Part shown: positions 24,584 through 34,128 of the stretch, in pieces
Layout: each line of letters starts with the position of its first letter
Position numbering within the stretch: position 1 is the stretch's first letter
Origin: JABAAW01 sp965216605
GTDB taxonomy: Bacteria; Pseudomonadota; Alphaproteobacteria; JABAAW01
Assembly (NCBI GenBank): GCA_965216605.1
Contig: CBDCGG010000002.1
Span: 1-64,000, forward strand
DNA length: 64,000 nt
Direction of reading: 5' to 3'
Program-made: the position numbers and the translations under genes
Notes under the pieces: generated by a model
What the model saw: only the letters and a program-made list of their open reading frames with translations
What the model was told of the DNA's origin: nothing
The model's database searches: none

Positions 24584-25669
24584 ATGTTGCCCCTTCTGCA
24601 AAACATTCTTTACTTCCTGCTCGTGGTGGTGGTGGTGGTGGTCGTGCACGAGACGGGACACTACGCGGTCGCACGATGGTGCGGGGTTGCGGTGAGGGTG
24701 TTCTCGGTCGGCTTCGGTCCTGTGCTATTCGGCTGGCAAGGCAAGCAGAGCGGCACGCGCTTTTGTCTTTCTGCCGTGCCTTTGGGCGGTTATGTGCGCA
24801 TGGAGGGCTGGAGCCGTGCTGAGCTGGAGGAAATGCCCGAAGACCAACGAGGGGGAGCATTCATCAACAAACCCTTGTGGCAACGCACGCTCATCGTTGT
24901 GGCGGGACCTGTTGCGAACTTTGTGTTGACGATCTTCTTGTTAGCGTGTCTTTTCGCGACCCAAGGAGCGCCGATACGCGACAAGGGAGGCGCAGACAAA
25001 CAAGGCGTGGAGGTAGGAGAGGTGATTGCCTCGTCGCCTGCCGAGCAGGCAGGGTTGCGCACGGGAGATCGTATCCAAGCGATCGATGCCGAGGTCTTGC
25101 GTAATTTTAACGATTTGGTGCGCGCCATCGAGGGTAGCGGAGGACGCTTGCTCGTGTTGGAAATTGTGCGCAACGCCGAGATGCTGCGCGTGCAAGTGCG
25201 TCCTCGTGCGTCGGAGGGTGGAGGGTATCGGATCGGGGTTGGTCTTGCGCCCCCGAAGATCGAACGGCTGTCGCCTGTGCCAGCCTTGTTGCGTGCGAGC
25301 GTGGAGTGTGGGCGTCTGATCCGCGAGATTTTACTCGCCATCCAAGAGCTGATCGCAGGTACGCGCAGCACGAAAGAGTTGAGCGGTCCTGTGGGGTTGG
25401 CAAAAATCTCAGGCGATGCGGCACGCGCGGGAGTGGCGAGCTTTTTCTTTTTCACGGCGATCTTGTCGGTTAACTTGGGATTGCTGAACCTCTTTCCTCT
25501 GCCCGTGTTGGACGGCGGACACCTGTTGCTCTACGCCGTAGAGTTTGTGCGACGCAAGCCGCTAGATGAAAAGGTGCAACAGTCGCTCTCTGTGTGCGGC
25601 TTTGTGCTGCTGCTCGCCTTGATGTTGTGGGTGACCAGCCAGGATATTCTTCGCTTCGTCCTTCCGTGA
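24584..25669 (+). CDS. rseP: site-2 membrane metalloprotease RseP
   Basis: Zinc intramembrane protease acting in envelope-stress signalling and signal-peptide remnant clearance. The active-site HETGH (HExxH) follows a run of eight valines encoded by GTG repeats; one PDZ domain (about 115-190, SSPAEQAGLRTGDRIQAI) and the second metal motif NLFPLPVLDGGHLL near the C-terminus are present, with about four transmembrane segments. 361 residues from ATG 24584; a TTG at 24542 lies in the tandem repeat and is less likely. Its TGA overlaps a GTG start of bamA. Confidence 0.94.
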   Translation: MLPLLQNILYFLLVVVVVVVVHETGHYAVARWCGVAVRVFSVGFGPVLFGWQGKQSGTRFCLSAVPLGGYVRMEGWSRAELEEMPEDQRGGAFINKPLWQRTLIVVAGPVANFVLTIFLLACLFATQGAPIRDKGGADKQGVEVGEVIASSPAEQAGLRTGDRIQAIDAEVLRNFNDLVRAIEGSGGRLLVLEIVRNAEMLRVQVRPRASEGGGYRIGVGLAPPKIERLSPVPALLRASVECGRLIREILLAIQELIAGTRSTKELSGPVGLAKISGDAARAGVASFFFFTAILSVNLGLLNLFPLPVLDGGHLLLYAVEFVRRKPLDEKVQQSLSVCGFVLLLALMLWVTSQDILRFVLP

Positions 25670-27987
25670 GCAACGCGTTGCGACCTCTTTTGCGCGTCGT
25701 GCGATCTTTGGCGATGGGGTTGCTTTTGCTCGCCTGTGCGAGCGGAGCGGCTTTGGGTCAATCGTCGTCTCTGTCATCGTCTAGGATCGGCGACATTGTC
25801 ATCGAGGGCGCGCAACGCAGCGATCCCGCCAGCATCCTGTTGCACATTCCGTTGCGGATCGGCGATCGCTTCGACGAGGGTAAGATGGATCGAGCGTTGA
25901 AGAATCTGCATGCGACGGGACGCTTCGACGATGTTGCTTTACTGCGTCGCGGCAGGGATCTTGTCGTTGTTCTGCGAGAAGCGCCTGTCATCAATCGTAT
26001 CGCCTTCGAGGGTAACAAGGCGGTCAAGGACGCAATATTAGAGAGCGAAACGAGCTTAGTTTCTCTGCAACCCCTTACGAAGGCGCGCGTTAATCGGGAT
26101 GTTGCAAGACTTTTGCAACTGTACCGTCGCTACGGGCGTTTTGCGGCGAGCGTGCGCCCACGCATCATCCGTCTGGAAGAGAATCGTGTCGACTTGGTCT
26201 ACGAGATTCACGAAGGGAAACGCACGAAGATTCGCCGTATCGCCTTCTTGGGCAATGCGTCGTTTTCTCGTCGCAAGCTTTTGGAGCGTCTCTATTCGCG
26301 CCAAGCGCGCTTCTACCGCATCTTGGGGCGTAGCACCTACTACGAGGCAGAGCGTTTTGCCGCCGACCGACAGGTTCTAGAGAACTACTACCGCGAGCGA
26401 GGATATGCGCGCATGCGCGTTGTAGGAGCGAGTGCCGAGCTTTCGCGCACTCGTGATAGCTTTGTCTTGACGATGTCAATCGAAGAGGGCAAACGCTACC
26501 GCCTGCGCGATATAACGCTGACGACCGCCATCGACGAGATCGATCAGGAAGCGATGTTAGGATTGTTGAAAAAACAGAAAATTCGCAAAGGCAAAATTTT
26601 CCAAGCCTCGCGCGTCGAGGAGGCGCGCATACGTCTGCTGGAGCGTCTTGGCGAACAAGGCTTGTTGTTCGTAAAGATCGAAGTCTCGCCGCGCCTTGAT
26701 GCGGAGCAGGGCGAGGCAGATTTGACCTTCGCGATTGTGCGTGCCTCGCCGCAGCAGGTTGCGCAAGTGGAGATTGTCGGCAACAACCATACGCTGGATC
26801 GGATCATCCGCCGCGAGATCTCTCTGAGCCCTGGCGATGCGCTGCAAAGCCTGAAAATAAGACAATCCGTTCGACGTCTACAAAGGCTCGGTTACTTCGA
26901 GGCGGTCGAACACGAGCTCAAAGAGACCTCGGATCCGCAACGTGTCATCGTTCGCTTCCATGTCAAGGAACGCCCGACCGGCAAGATCGAAGCGGGAGCA
27001 GGATACTCGACGCAAGAACTCTTCTTCGGACAATTTTCGTTCGGGGAAAGCAACTTTCGCGGACGCGGACAGAAGTTCGATTTAGTCGGTACCTTCAGCA
27101 AGAACACGCAAAAAGCCTCTGTCTCCTACGGGCAACGCTACTTGGGAAGGCAGCCCTTAAACCCCTCCGTCAACCTTGCGATCACCAACCAAGAGAAGCG
27201 TGACAAAGACTTCTACGGCGAGTTCTTGGTGCAAGTCGGCACAGGGATCGCGCTCGATATCGGAGGCGACTGGGTCAACAGCTGGAATGCACAATACAAG
27301 TTCAACACGATCAAAGATGCCGACACGGACGATCTCGGTCAGGTTGCGAAAGCCGACATTGAGCGATGTGACTGCCACGAACTTACGTTGGGCTACGCCT
27401 TCACCTACAGCTCGCTGAACGATCCTGCCAATCCGCACAAGGGACAATGGTTTCGTTTTCGTCAAACCTTCGCCGACTTCGGAACTACCAGCCGGTATCT
27501 GCGCTCGGAAGCGCGCTACAACTACTACCAACCCATCTACAAGGGCAGTTTTCTGAAGTTCGATTCGCTGTTCGCCAACATTACCTCGTTGGGCAAACCC
27601 TTGCGTATCACCGACCGCTATCGCAACAAGATCCGAGGCTTTCAACTCTACGGCACCGGCGCGCTCGAAGGAGGCGGGGCGATCGGCAACGACAACTTTG
27701 CCAAGACAAGCCTCGACTTCAACTTTCCCGTTGGGCTTCCGAAGGAGGTGGGCATCCGCGGCTTTATGTTCATCGAAGCAGCGCTGCCCTTCGGCTTGAG
27801 CTTGCCAAACTCGCTTTCTGGGGATATTAACTACAGAGAGAATTACACCGTGCGCGCGAGCTGGGGAGGAGGTATTCTGTGGACAACTCCCCTAGGTCCT
27901 TTGCAGTTCACCTTTACTTCACCCCTTGCGCAAGCGGACAGCGATGCGCTTGAGTTCTTTTCGTTTACCATCGGAACACGTTTTTAA
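25666..27987 (+). CDS. bamA: outer membrane protein assembly factor BamA
   Basis: Central beta-barrel of the BAM complex that folds outer membrane proteins. A GTG start at 25666 (GTGA overlap with rseP) gives a signal peptide with hydrophobic core MGLLLLACASGAALG, then five POTRA domains (about 40-400) and a 16-strand barrel ending in Phe (IGTRF). The barrel-lumen motif appears as KIRGFQLYG. 773 residues. A CDC pair in an extracellular or periplasmic loop (about residue 570) is a small oddity. Order rseP-bamA-ompH is standard. Confidence 0.95.
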   Translation: MSNALRPLLRVVRSLAMGLLLLACASGAALGQSSSLSSSRIGDIVIEGAQRSDPASILLHIPLRIGDRFDEGKMDRALKNLHATGRFDDVALLRRGRDLVVVLREAPVINRIAFEGNKAVKDAILESETSLVSLQPLTKARVNRDVARLLQLYRRYGRFAASVRPRIIRLEENRVDLVYEIHEGKRTKIRRIAFLGNASFSRRKLLERLYSRQARFYRILGRSTYYEAERFAADRQVLENYYRERGYARMRVVGASAELSRTRDSFVLTMSIEEGKRYRLRDITLTTAIDEIDQEAMLGLLKKQKIRKGKIFQASRVEEARIRLLERLGEQGLLFVKIEVSPRLDAEQGEADLTFAIVRASPQQVAQVEIVGNNHTLDRIIRREISLSPGDALQSLKIRQSVRRLQRLGYFEAVEHELKETSDPQRVIVRFHVKERPTGKIEAGAGYSTQELFFGQFSFGESNFRGRGQKFDLVGTFSKNTQKASVSYGQRYLGRQPLNPSVNLAITNQEKRDKDFYGEFLVQVGTGIALDIGGDWVNSWNAQYKFNTIKDADTDDLGQVAKADIERCDCHELTLGYAFTYSSLNDPANPHKGQWFRFRQTFADFGTTSRYLRSEARYNYYQPIYKGSFLKFDSLFANITSLGKPLRITDRYRNKIRGFQLYGTGALEGGGAIGNDNFAKTSLDFNFPVGLPKEVGIRGFMFIEAALPFGLSLPNSLSGDINYRENYTVRASWGGGILWTTPLGPLQFTFTSPLAQADSDALEFFSFTIGTRF

Positions 27988-28010
27988 CCCCCAACCCCTG
28001 AGGAAATCCC

Positions 28011-28571
28011 ATGAATCGTTTAACAGGAATTCGTCTTGCAGCTTTTGTTGCGCTGTCTTTCTTTCTTTTGCCCGCCTATCCTCGCGTTGTCTTAGCGCAG
28101 GAGATTTCGCAGGATATTTCGGTAGGCGTTGTCGACAAGGCGCAGGTTGCCAATGCGTCGAAGGCGTGGAAAAACTTCAAGAAGCAACTCGACAGCGATG
28201 CCAAACGTTGGCAGAACAAGGTGCGCGAGGCTGAGGCGAAACTTGCCAAGGAGAGGAACGAACTATTTTCGTCCAAAGACAGCCTTTCTCCCAGCGCGTT
28301 GCGCGACAAGCAGCTGGCTCTTCAGAAACGCCAACAGCAGCTGAGCGAGGAGTTGAACAAGGCGAAGCGCACCTTGGACCAGCGCTTGCTGAAAGCCGAA
28401 CAAATTTTGAACAAGGCGATCAACGATGCTAGTAGCACTGTCGGACGCGAACGCAGCTTGACGCTCGTGCTGAACGCGGCGATGGTCGTCCACAGCGACA
28501 AGAGCTTCGACATAACAAAAGAGGTGGCGGCGCAGGTGAACAAGGAGCTGAAGCAGCTGCCAAAAAATTGA
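28011..28571 (+). CDS. OmpH/Skp family periplasmic chaperone
   Basis: Holds unfolded outer membrane proteins on their way to BamA. 186 residues: a signal peptide (hydrophobic core AAFVALSFFLLPAY, cleavage near AQE), the VGVVDKAQV strand, then a long charged helical-hairpin region rich in Lys, Glu and Gln (about residues 60-150) and the closing strand. GAGGAAATCCC precedes ATG 28011. Position between bamA and lpxD supports the call. Confidence 0.88.
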   Translation: MNRLTGIRLAAFVALSFFLLPAYPRVVLAQEISQDISVGVVDKAQVANASKAWKNFKKQLDSDAKRWQNKVREAEAKLAKERNELFSSKDSLSPSALRDKQLALQKRQQQLSEELNKAKRTLDQRLLKAEQILNKAINDASSTVGRERSLTLVLNAAMVVHSDKSFDITKEVAAQVNKELKQLPKN

Positions 28572-28628
28572 TCTTACTCACAGAAGCAAGTTTACATTTT
28601 TTCGCCGTCTTTTTCTAAAGGACAGCTC

Positions 28629-29777
28629 GTGGATCTGCCTTGCACTGACGACGGAAAGGCGTGGACGCTTGCAGCGTTGCTCGAAGGCATTGCTTGCAAC
28701 AAGTCTCCGTCCGACAAGGCTAAGGATAAGGCTCAAGACTATCCTGTAGCTCGGCTGGTCTCCTTGACGAGCGCGCGGGAGGCGGGCGATCTGTGTTTTT
28801 TCGCGGATCCCAAGCTGTTTTCGCAGCTGCTCGCGCTGCCGAGCGAAGTGCTCTGTCTTATTTCGAAAGATCACTCACAGCTTGCTCGTGCACGCGGCGT
28901 CAAGGCTGCGCTTGTCGAGGTCGAGGACGCGAAACAGGCTTGGCGTTTGATGGTGGAAAATCTTTTGCACGACTTGTCGCCACACGAGCATGCGATACAT
29001 CCGAGTGCTATCGTGGCAGCAGGAGCAGTTTTACATGAACCCGTCAGCATCGGTGCCTATTCGGTCATCGAGGACGGGGTTGAAATCGGTGCGGGCACAA
29101 GGATCGAAAGCCATTGTCTCGTACGTGCGGACACGCGTACAGAAACGCGTACAGGCACACGTACAGGTATGCACATAGGCACACATATCGGTAAGAATTG
29201 CCGCATCGGCGCGGGCTCGGTCATAGCCAACGCGTGGCTCGCGGATGGGGTCGTAGTCCACGAGCATTGTCTGATCGGAGGCAAAGAGTTCGGCGTTATG
29301 CGCGACGAGCAGAACATTCCCCGTACATTTCCTCAGCTGGGTAGGGTTGTCATCGGTGCCAGCAGCGAGATTTTCAAAAGCACGACCATCGGCAGAGGTG
29401 CGCTGGAGGACACGCGGATCGGCAGTTTTGTAAAAATCGGCTGTCTGAGCTTAATCAGTCACAATTGCCATGTCGGCGATTACACGATTCTCTCGCCGCG
29501 CTGTACGCTTTCGGGCGCGACGCGCATCGGACGCTATATGACGGCAGGAGGCGGGATGACGACAGGACAAGGCGTCGTGATCGGAGAGCGCGTCGGCGTC
29601 GGCGGAAAGTGCACGTTTTGGCCGAACATCAGCGTAGGCGATGGCGTGCAGATCATGAACGGCTCGTTCGTAGAGCGTAGCCTGAGGGGTGACGGTGTTG
29701 TCTTCTTCGGCAGTCCTGCGCGTCCTATGCGAGAGGAATTGCATCGCCGCAAGAAAATAGATAGACTGACAAGATAA
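28629..29777 (+). CDS. lpxD: UDP-3-O-acylglucosamine N-acyltransferase
   Basis: Third step of lipid A synthesis, N-acylating UDP-3-O-acyl-glucosamine with an acyl-ACP donor. The N-terminal uridine-binding domain is followed by a left-handed beta-helix of hexapeptide repeats (from about residue 125). LISHNCHVGDYTIL holds the presumed catalytic His. Within the helix a run of Arg/Thr/Gly residues (TRTETRTGTRTG), from a 12-bp duplication at about 29130-29165, interrupts the hexapeptide pattern. GTG 28629 is the start; no ATG is better placed. 382 residues. Confidence 0.93.
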   Translation: MDLPCTDDGKAWTLAALLEGIACNKSPSDKAKDKAQDYPVARLVSLTSAREAGDLCFFADPKLFSQLLALPSEVLCLISKDHSQLARARGVKAALVEVEDAKQAWRLMVENLLHDLSPHEHAIHPSAIVAAGAVLHEPVSIGAYSVIEDGVEIGAGTRIESHCLVRADTRTETRTGTRTGMHIGTHIGKNCRIGAGSVIANAWLADGVVVHEHCLIGGKEFGVMRDEQNIPRTFPQLGRVVIGASSEIFKSTTIGRGALEDTRIGSFVKIGCLSLISHNCHVGDYTILSPRCTLSGATRIGRYMTAGGGMTTGQGVVIGERVGVGGKCTFWPNISVGDGVQIMNGSFVERSLRGDGVVFFGSPARPMREELHRRKKIDRLTR

Positions 29778-29794
29778 CTTCCCCCAAGCATGTC

Positions 29795-30346
29795 ATGACT
29801 TTTTCCCCTCCCCCATCGCCACGCGAGCATGCCCAAAAACCTACGAATACCCAAGACAAGGTGCAAGTTAAGGGTTTAGGAAAGAGTTTGGACGACCAGC
29901 AGATTCGGGACATCCTATCGATTCTGCCGCATCGTTATCCGTTTCTGCTGGTAGATCGGGTTGAGCGTATCAAAGCGTCGCAATCGGGTGTTGGCATCAA
30001 AGCGATTTCTGTGTGCGAGCCGTGGTTTCAGGGTCACTTTCCTGACAGACCTATTTTTCCTGGCGTGTTGATATTAGAGGCGATGGCGCAAGTTGCGAGC
30101 ATCGTCTTCAGTGCGTCCAACACGATGAGCCTGCGCCATAGTAATGTCTACTTTGTCGGGATCAATCGTGCGCGCTTCCGCAAGCCTGTGTATCCGGGAT
30201 GCATTTTGGAGTTGCATGTGGAAAAGGTGCGCGAACGCACTTCGAACAACAGTGTGCTGTGGCGCTGTCAGGGTGAGGCGAAGGTTGCGGGAGAAATCGT
30301 CGCCGACGGAGAAATCATGGCAATGATGGAAAAGAGTTCCGACTGA
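29795..30346 (+). CDS. fabZ: 3-hydroxyacyl-ACP dehydratase FabZ
   Basis: Hot-dog fold dehydratase of type II fatty acid synthesis. ILPHRYPFLLVDRV carries the catalytic His and GHFPDRPIFPGVLILEAMAQ the catalytic acid. 183 residues, about 30 longer than usual at the N-terminus (Pro/Ser-rich); the start could be internal. Sits between lpxD and lpxA as in most proteobacteria, linking membrane phospholipid and lipid A supply. Confidence 0.95.
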   Translation: MTFSPPPSPREHAQKPTNTQDKVQVKGLGKSLDDQQIRDILSILPHRYPFLLVDRVERIKASQSGVGIKAISVCEPWFQGHFPDRPIFPGVLILEAMAQVASIVFSASNTMSLRHSNVYFVGINRARFRKPVYPGCILELHVEKVRERTSNNSVLWRCQGEAKVAGEIVADGEIMAMMEKSSD

Positions 30347-30351
30347 GTCCG

Positions 30352-31158
30352 ATGGGCATCCATCCTTGGGCGCGTGTTGATCGTAGCGCTGCTGTTGCCG
30401 CCTCCGCCGAGATCGGCGCGTGGGTAGAGATCGGCGCGGGGGTAAGCGTCGGGGAGAATTGCGTTGTAGAATCGCATACGGTACTGACGGGAACGATGTC
30501 GCTGGGCGAGGGTTGCCATGTCTTTCCCTTCTGCGCGTTGGGAACGGAGCCTGAGCATATCAAGGATCGCGGCGAGAACACTCGCCTGGAGATCGGCGCG
30601 CGCAGCGTCATACGAGAGCATGCGACGATCAACCGCGGCACGGCGGTGGGGGGCGGCAAGACGATCCTCGGCGAGGGATGCTATGTTATGAACAAGTCGC
30701 ACATCGCCCACGATTGTCGTATCGGCGACGGCGTGATCGTCGGAAGCTCGAGCGGTTTGTCGGGACACACCGAGATCGGCGCGCGTAGCGTGTTGCTCGG
30801 CAAGTGCGACACGCAACCCTTCGTCAAGATTGGCGCGGACTGCTACCTTGTTGCTGGCACCCAGCTGCAATTCGATGTGCTTCCGCTCACGGTAGCGACG
30901 CGCTACTGCCTACGCGGTGTGAATACGCGCGGACTGCTCATGCGCGGCGTGTCGCGCGCGGCGGTCGAGACGATCAGAGGTTTCTACGCGAGATTGCGCG
31001 ATGGAAAAGGAGCGCTCGACAAGCGTATCGAGGCATTGCACGAAGAGTTCGGCTCGGTCAAGGAGCTGCAACCCGTCTTCGATTTTGTCCGTGCGCAACA
31101 CCGCTACCCCCTGCTGACCCCCTATCCTGAGATCAGCGACGCTCGGCACGCGAGATAG
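30352..31158 (+). CDS. lpxA: UDP-N-acetylglucosamine O-acyltransferase
   Basis: First step of lipid A synthesis. 268 residues of left-handed beta-helix hexapeptides (AEIGAWVEIGAGVSVGE), with catalytic His in NKSHIAHDC, and the C-terminal helical domain from about residue 190 (GVNTRGLLMRGV). Starts five bases after fabZ ends. No irregularity seen. Confidence 0.95.
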   Translation: MGIHPWARVDRSAAVAASAEIGAWVEIGAGVSVGENCVVESHTVLTGTMSLGEGCHVFPFCALGTEPEHIKDRGENTRLEIGARSVIREHATINRGTAVGGGKTILGEGCYVMNKSHIAHDCRIGDGVIVGSSSGLSGHTEIGARSVLLGKCDTQPFVKIGADCYLVAGTQLQFDVLPLTVATRYCLRGVNTRGLLMRGVSRAAVETIRGFYARLRDGKGALDKRIEALHEEFGSVKELQPVFDFVRAQHRYPLLTPYPEISDARHAR

Positions 31159-31164
31159 CACGGC

Positions 31165-32019
31165 ATGAAGAGGAAAAAACCGCCACATGCTGGGCGTGTT
31201 TCGGATTTAGCGATCGTTGCCGGCGAGGGAATTTTGCCACGGCTGGTAGCTCGCGCTTGTGTGGAGCGCGACGAGCGTCCTTTAATTGTTTGGCTTTCTG
31301 ATAAAACTCCTCCGCCTTTTTACGGCTGTCCTGTCGTTCGTCCGCGAGGGTTTTGGACTGCCTTGCGTCTTGCGAAAGCGCGCGGCATTGCGCGCGTCGT
31401 GATGGCGGGCGGCTACAGGCGATCGACGGGCAAGCGCGAGGGACAACGCGCCACGCGCCACCGCCTGCTCGCTTTTCTCACCGAAAGGCTGATTGCTCGA
31501 CACAGGGACGCGCGTGCGCTCAAGCGTCTCGCGTGGTTGTTGCGTTGTTTCGGCGTGCGCGTCCTTGCGCCGCAGATATTCTGTCCCGCGCTCTGTCCTG
31601 ATCAGCGTGGCGCCCTCGGCACAAGGCGACCTTCGCGCGCAGACAGGAAGGACATCGCATACGCCAAACTTGTTCTCGACAGGCTTGCGCCGTTGGATAT
31701 GGGACAAGGTGTCGTCGTTGCTCAAGGGCTCGTCTTGGCGATCGAGACGCTGGAGGGAACCGATGCGCTGCTCGATAGCGTGCGTAGGCTCAAGAAGCAA
31801 CGCGCCATCCAAGGCGGCGTGCTGGTAAAGCTACCCAAGATCGGACAACGACGCGATCTAGACCTGCCCGCCATCGGCACAAAGACAATCCAACGCGCGG
31901 CGAGCGCGGGCTTGCACGGCATCGCCTTCGAGGCTCAGGGAGCGTTGCTCCTGCCTCCAGCGGAGACGCTACGACAAGCCGATGCTTGCCAACTCTTCCT
32001 CTACAGTCTTGCTCCATGA
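31165..32019 (+). CDS. lpxI: UDP-2,3-diacylglucosamine pyrophosphatase LpxI
   Basis: Hydrolyses UDP-2,3-diacylglucosamine to lipid X; LpxI (DUF1009) replaces LpxH in alphaproteobacteria. 284 residues. N-terminal nucleotide-binding-like domain (LAIVAGEGILPRLVA) and C-terminal catalytic domain with VVVAQGLVLAIETLEGTDALL, GVLVKLPKIGQRRDLDLPAIG and AAAGL-type AASAGLHGIAFEA. The stop codon lies within a 14-bp tandem duplication (TTGCTCCATGAGTT twice, about 32007-32034). Confidence 0.92.
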   Translation: MKRKKPPHAGRVSDLAIVAGEGILPRLVARACVERDERPLIVWLSDKTPPPFYGCPVVRPRGFWTALRLAKARGIARVVMAGGYRRSTGKREGQRATRHRLLAFLTERLIARHRDARALKRLAWLLRCFGVRVLAPQIFCPALCPDQRGALGTRRPSRADRKDIAYAKLVLDRLAPLDMGQGVVVAQGLVLAIETLEGTDALLDSVRRLKKQRAIQGGVLVKLPKIGQRRDLDLPAIGTKTIQRAASAGLHGIAFEAQGALLLPPAETLRQADACQLFLYSLAP

Positions 32020-32063
32020 GTTTTGCTCCATGAGTTTTGATTTGTCTTGATGATTCTCGCGTC

Positions 32064-33293
32064 ATGAATTTAAGGTGTCTTGCCGTTTTTGCGGCTGAGC
32101 CCTCTGCCGATCGTTTGGTAGCAGAGGTGGTAAGTGTTTTGAAGAAACGCCATCCCCATCTGCGCCTCTGTGGAGTAGGCGGCGAGGCGTTGCAACGCTT
32201 GGGGTTGGAGAGTCTGTTCGACACAAGAGATTTCGCGGTGGTGGGAGGAAAAGAAGTATTCGTCAAGTTACCTTTGATCGTACGACGCTTGTGGCAGACC
32301 GTGCGTGCCTTGCGTGCCGAGCGTCCCGATCTCTTTTTGAGTGTCGATATGTCGAGCATCTCGTACTGGGTTGCGCGTGCTTTGGGCAAGCGTGCGCGTG
32401 TGAAGATCCACTACATTGCGCCCTCGGTATGGCTTTCGCGCCCTTGGCGTGCGCGTAGATTTGCGCGTTGCTACGATGCGATTCTGACCTTGTACGCGTT
32501 TGAGGTGCCGTACTTCGAGGGTTTTCGAGCGCGCGTTGTGCATGTTGGACATCCAATTTTCGACGATCCTGCGCCGCGTGGCGATGGGCGTGCGTTCCGC
32601 AAACGCCATCTATATGGCGCACACGAGCCTCTCGTAGGACTTTTCTTCGGCAGTCGCACGGGTGAGTTGCGCCGTCTTGCTCCGCTACTATTGGAGAGCG
32701 CGCGCGCTCTATGCGCCTTGCAAAAGCGCGCGGGCAAGCCTGAGCCTCGCTTTGTTGCGCCCAGCTTGCCGAGCCTTGTCCCTCTGCTCAAGCCGCTGCT
32801 GCGCGCGAACGACCCGCCCGTACAACTCGTCTTGGAGGCGCACGAAAAGGAGGATGCGCTGTGTGCATGCAACGCGGCGATCGCGGTGCTCGGCACTGTC
32901 GGTGCAGAACTCGCCGTGCGCCATGTGCCGCATGTGCTCACCTATCGCCTTGCGCCCTCGACCTTTCTCTTGGCGAAGATTTTCTACAACCTGCGCTACT
33001 GGGGGCTTGTCAATCTTTTGCACGCGCGTGCGATCGTTCCCGAATTCATACAAGACGCAGCGCAGAGCCGCCTGCTCGCGCGTCAAGCGCAACGGCACTT
33101 GGGCGCAGAAGGAGCGCGTTTGAGGCAAGAGCTCTCGCTACTGTTTCCTCACGAGAAGAGGCAAAAACAACCCACCTTACCCGCGCCCCCTCCACCCGCT
33201 CGTCGTGCTGCGGAGGCGATCTTGTCTGTGTGGCGCTCTGCTAGTTTTGTGCGAAGAGTCGGTTCGCAACGATCCCCGCAAACACGGCGATGA
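32064..33293 (+). CDS. lpxB: lipid-A-disaccharide synthase
   Basis: GT19 glycosyltransferase joining lipid X and its UDP precursor. The order EPSADRL, GVGGEALQRLG, IAPSVW, VGHPIFDD, FFGSRTGEL and ALAV-type CNAAIAVLGTVGAEL is that of LpxB. The usual EPSGD motif reads EPSAD, and PSVWAW reads PSVWLS. About 409 residues from ATG 32064 (MNLRCL), which lacks a strong ribosome-binding site; an in-frame start at 32037 is possible. The 3' end overlaps the convergent TIGR02186-like gene by 53 bp. Confidence 0.92.
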   Translation: MNLRCLAVFAAEPSADRLVAEVVSVLKKRHPHLRLCGVGGEALQRLGLESLFDTRDFAVVGGKEVFVKLPLIVRRLWQTVRALRAERPDLFLSVDMSSISYWVARALGKRARVKIHYIAPSVWLSRPWRARRFARCYDAILTLYAFEVPYFEGFRARVVHVGHPIFDDPAPRGDGRAFRKRHLYGAHEPLVGLFFGSRTGELRRLAPLLLESARALCALQKRAGKPEPRFVAPSLPSLVPLLKPLLRANDPPVQLVLEAHEKEDALCACNAAIAVLGTVGAELAVRHVPHVLTYRLAPSTFLLAKIFYNLRYWGLVNLLHARAIVPEFIQDAAQSRLLARQAQRHLGAEGARLRQELSLLFPHEKRQKQPTLPAPPPPARRAAEAILSVWRSASFVRRVGSQRSPQTRR

Positions 33294-34128
33294 GAACGGC
33301 ACAAAAGCCGTAGAGAAAGCTGTAACGCTCTGCGAAGGCAAAGATGAAGGCGTTGCCGCCGCCGCGACGCACGAACAAGGGGGTTGCCTGCGCGCTCGTC
33401 AGCGTTCCCTCCTGGATCAAAAAGGTTTCGACGATGTAGGTTCCCGTCGGCAAGCCTGAAGGTAGCGTGAGATCCACGCGGAAGAGATTGTTACCTAATC
33501 TCTCGATGCTGTTCGGCAGCTCGCCATAAAGTCCCTTGCTTACTTGGTGGTGCAGGAAGGCGGAGCGAAAAGCTTGCTGCTCTTCTTGCTTCGCTTGCTG
33601 TTTCTCTTCTTGTCTATTTTCTTGTTCTGTTGCTTGCTTTTTTTGCGGCTGCTCTTTTTGGGCGGCGGCTTGCGGCTGCGCGCTCAAGACGGGTATGGAA
33701 AGATCGCGGAAGGAGAAGGCGTTGCGACGCCGCTCGAAATCTTCGAACCAGTTGTCGTCGTTCTGCGAGGTGAGAATTTGAAAGAAGGCGGGGGCGGAGG
33801 AGATATGCCGTCGTGCACCATCCAACCACAAACCGAAGACGCGCTTCTTGCGCGCCATGGTGTAGCTTTGCAATGGACCGCGCACCTTGATGAGAATATC
33901 CGCTTCGCCGCTATCGCTCTTGGGGCTTGCGCCGAAGAGAAGGAGTTTCGCGCCTGAGAACCCCGTCGAGATGGGGACATCGTATCGCGACAAATCGACG
34001 ACGAGCAGCTCTTCGGCGGAGGCTCGCTCTACTTTGAGCTTACCCCAGAAGAGCGTAGCGACGAGCACAACAACAAGCATTGCCAAGTAACAAAGACGGC
34101 GACGGATTCGTTCTCGAACTTGCATCAT
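33241..34128 (-). CDS. TIGR02186-like putative transmembrane protein
   Basis: 295 residues. An N-terminal membrane segment or signal (LAMLVVVLVATLFWG), a beta-rich periplasmic body (LLVVDLSRYDVPISTGFSGAKLLLFGA, GLWLDGARRHISSAPAFFQIL) and a C-terminal membrane segment (YGFCAVLIAVFAGIVANRLFA). This is the alphaproteobacterial TIGR02186 pattern, commonly paired with a TauE/SafE exporter, as here (ATGA overlap). Function is unknown. An insertion of about 30 residues of Gln/Lys/Glu (about 165-195) separates two conserved parts. Confidence 0.75.
   Translation of the reverse strand: MMQVRERIRRRLCYLAMLVVVLVATLFWGKLKVERASAEELLVVDLSRYDVPISTGFSGAKLLLFGASPKSDSGEADILIKVRGPLQSYTMARKKRVFGLWLDGARRHISSAPAFFQILTSQNDDNWFEDFERRRNAFSFRDLSIPVLSAQPQAAAQKEQPQKKQATEQENRQEEKQQAKQEEQQAFRSAFLHHQVSKGLYGELPNSIERLGNNLFRVDLTLPSGLPTGTYIVETFLIQEGTLTSAQATPLFVRRGGGNAFIFAFAERYSFLYGFCAVLIAVFAGIVANRLFAQN

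Noticed and set aside
32064..33293. lpxB as a pseudogene because of the EPSAD change
   Set aside because: The frame and all other motifs are intact; a single Gly to Ala change is not enough to call it inactive.
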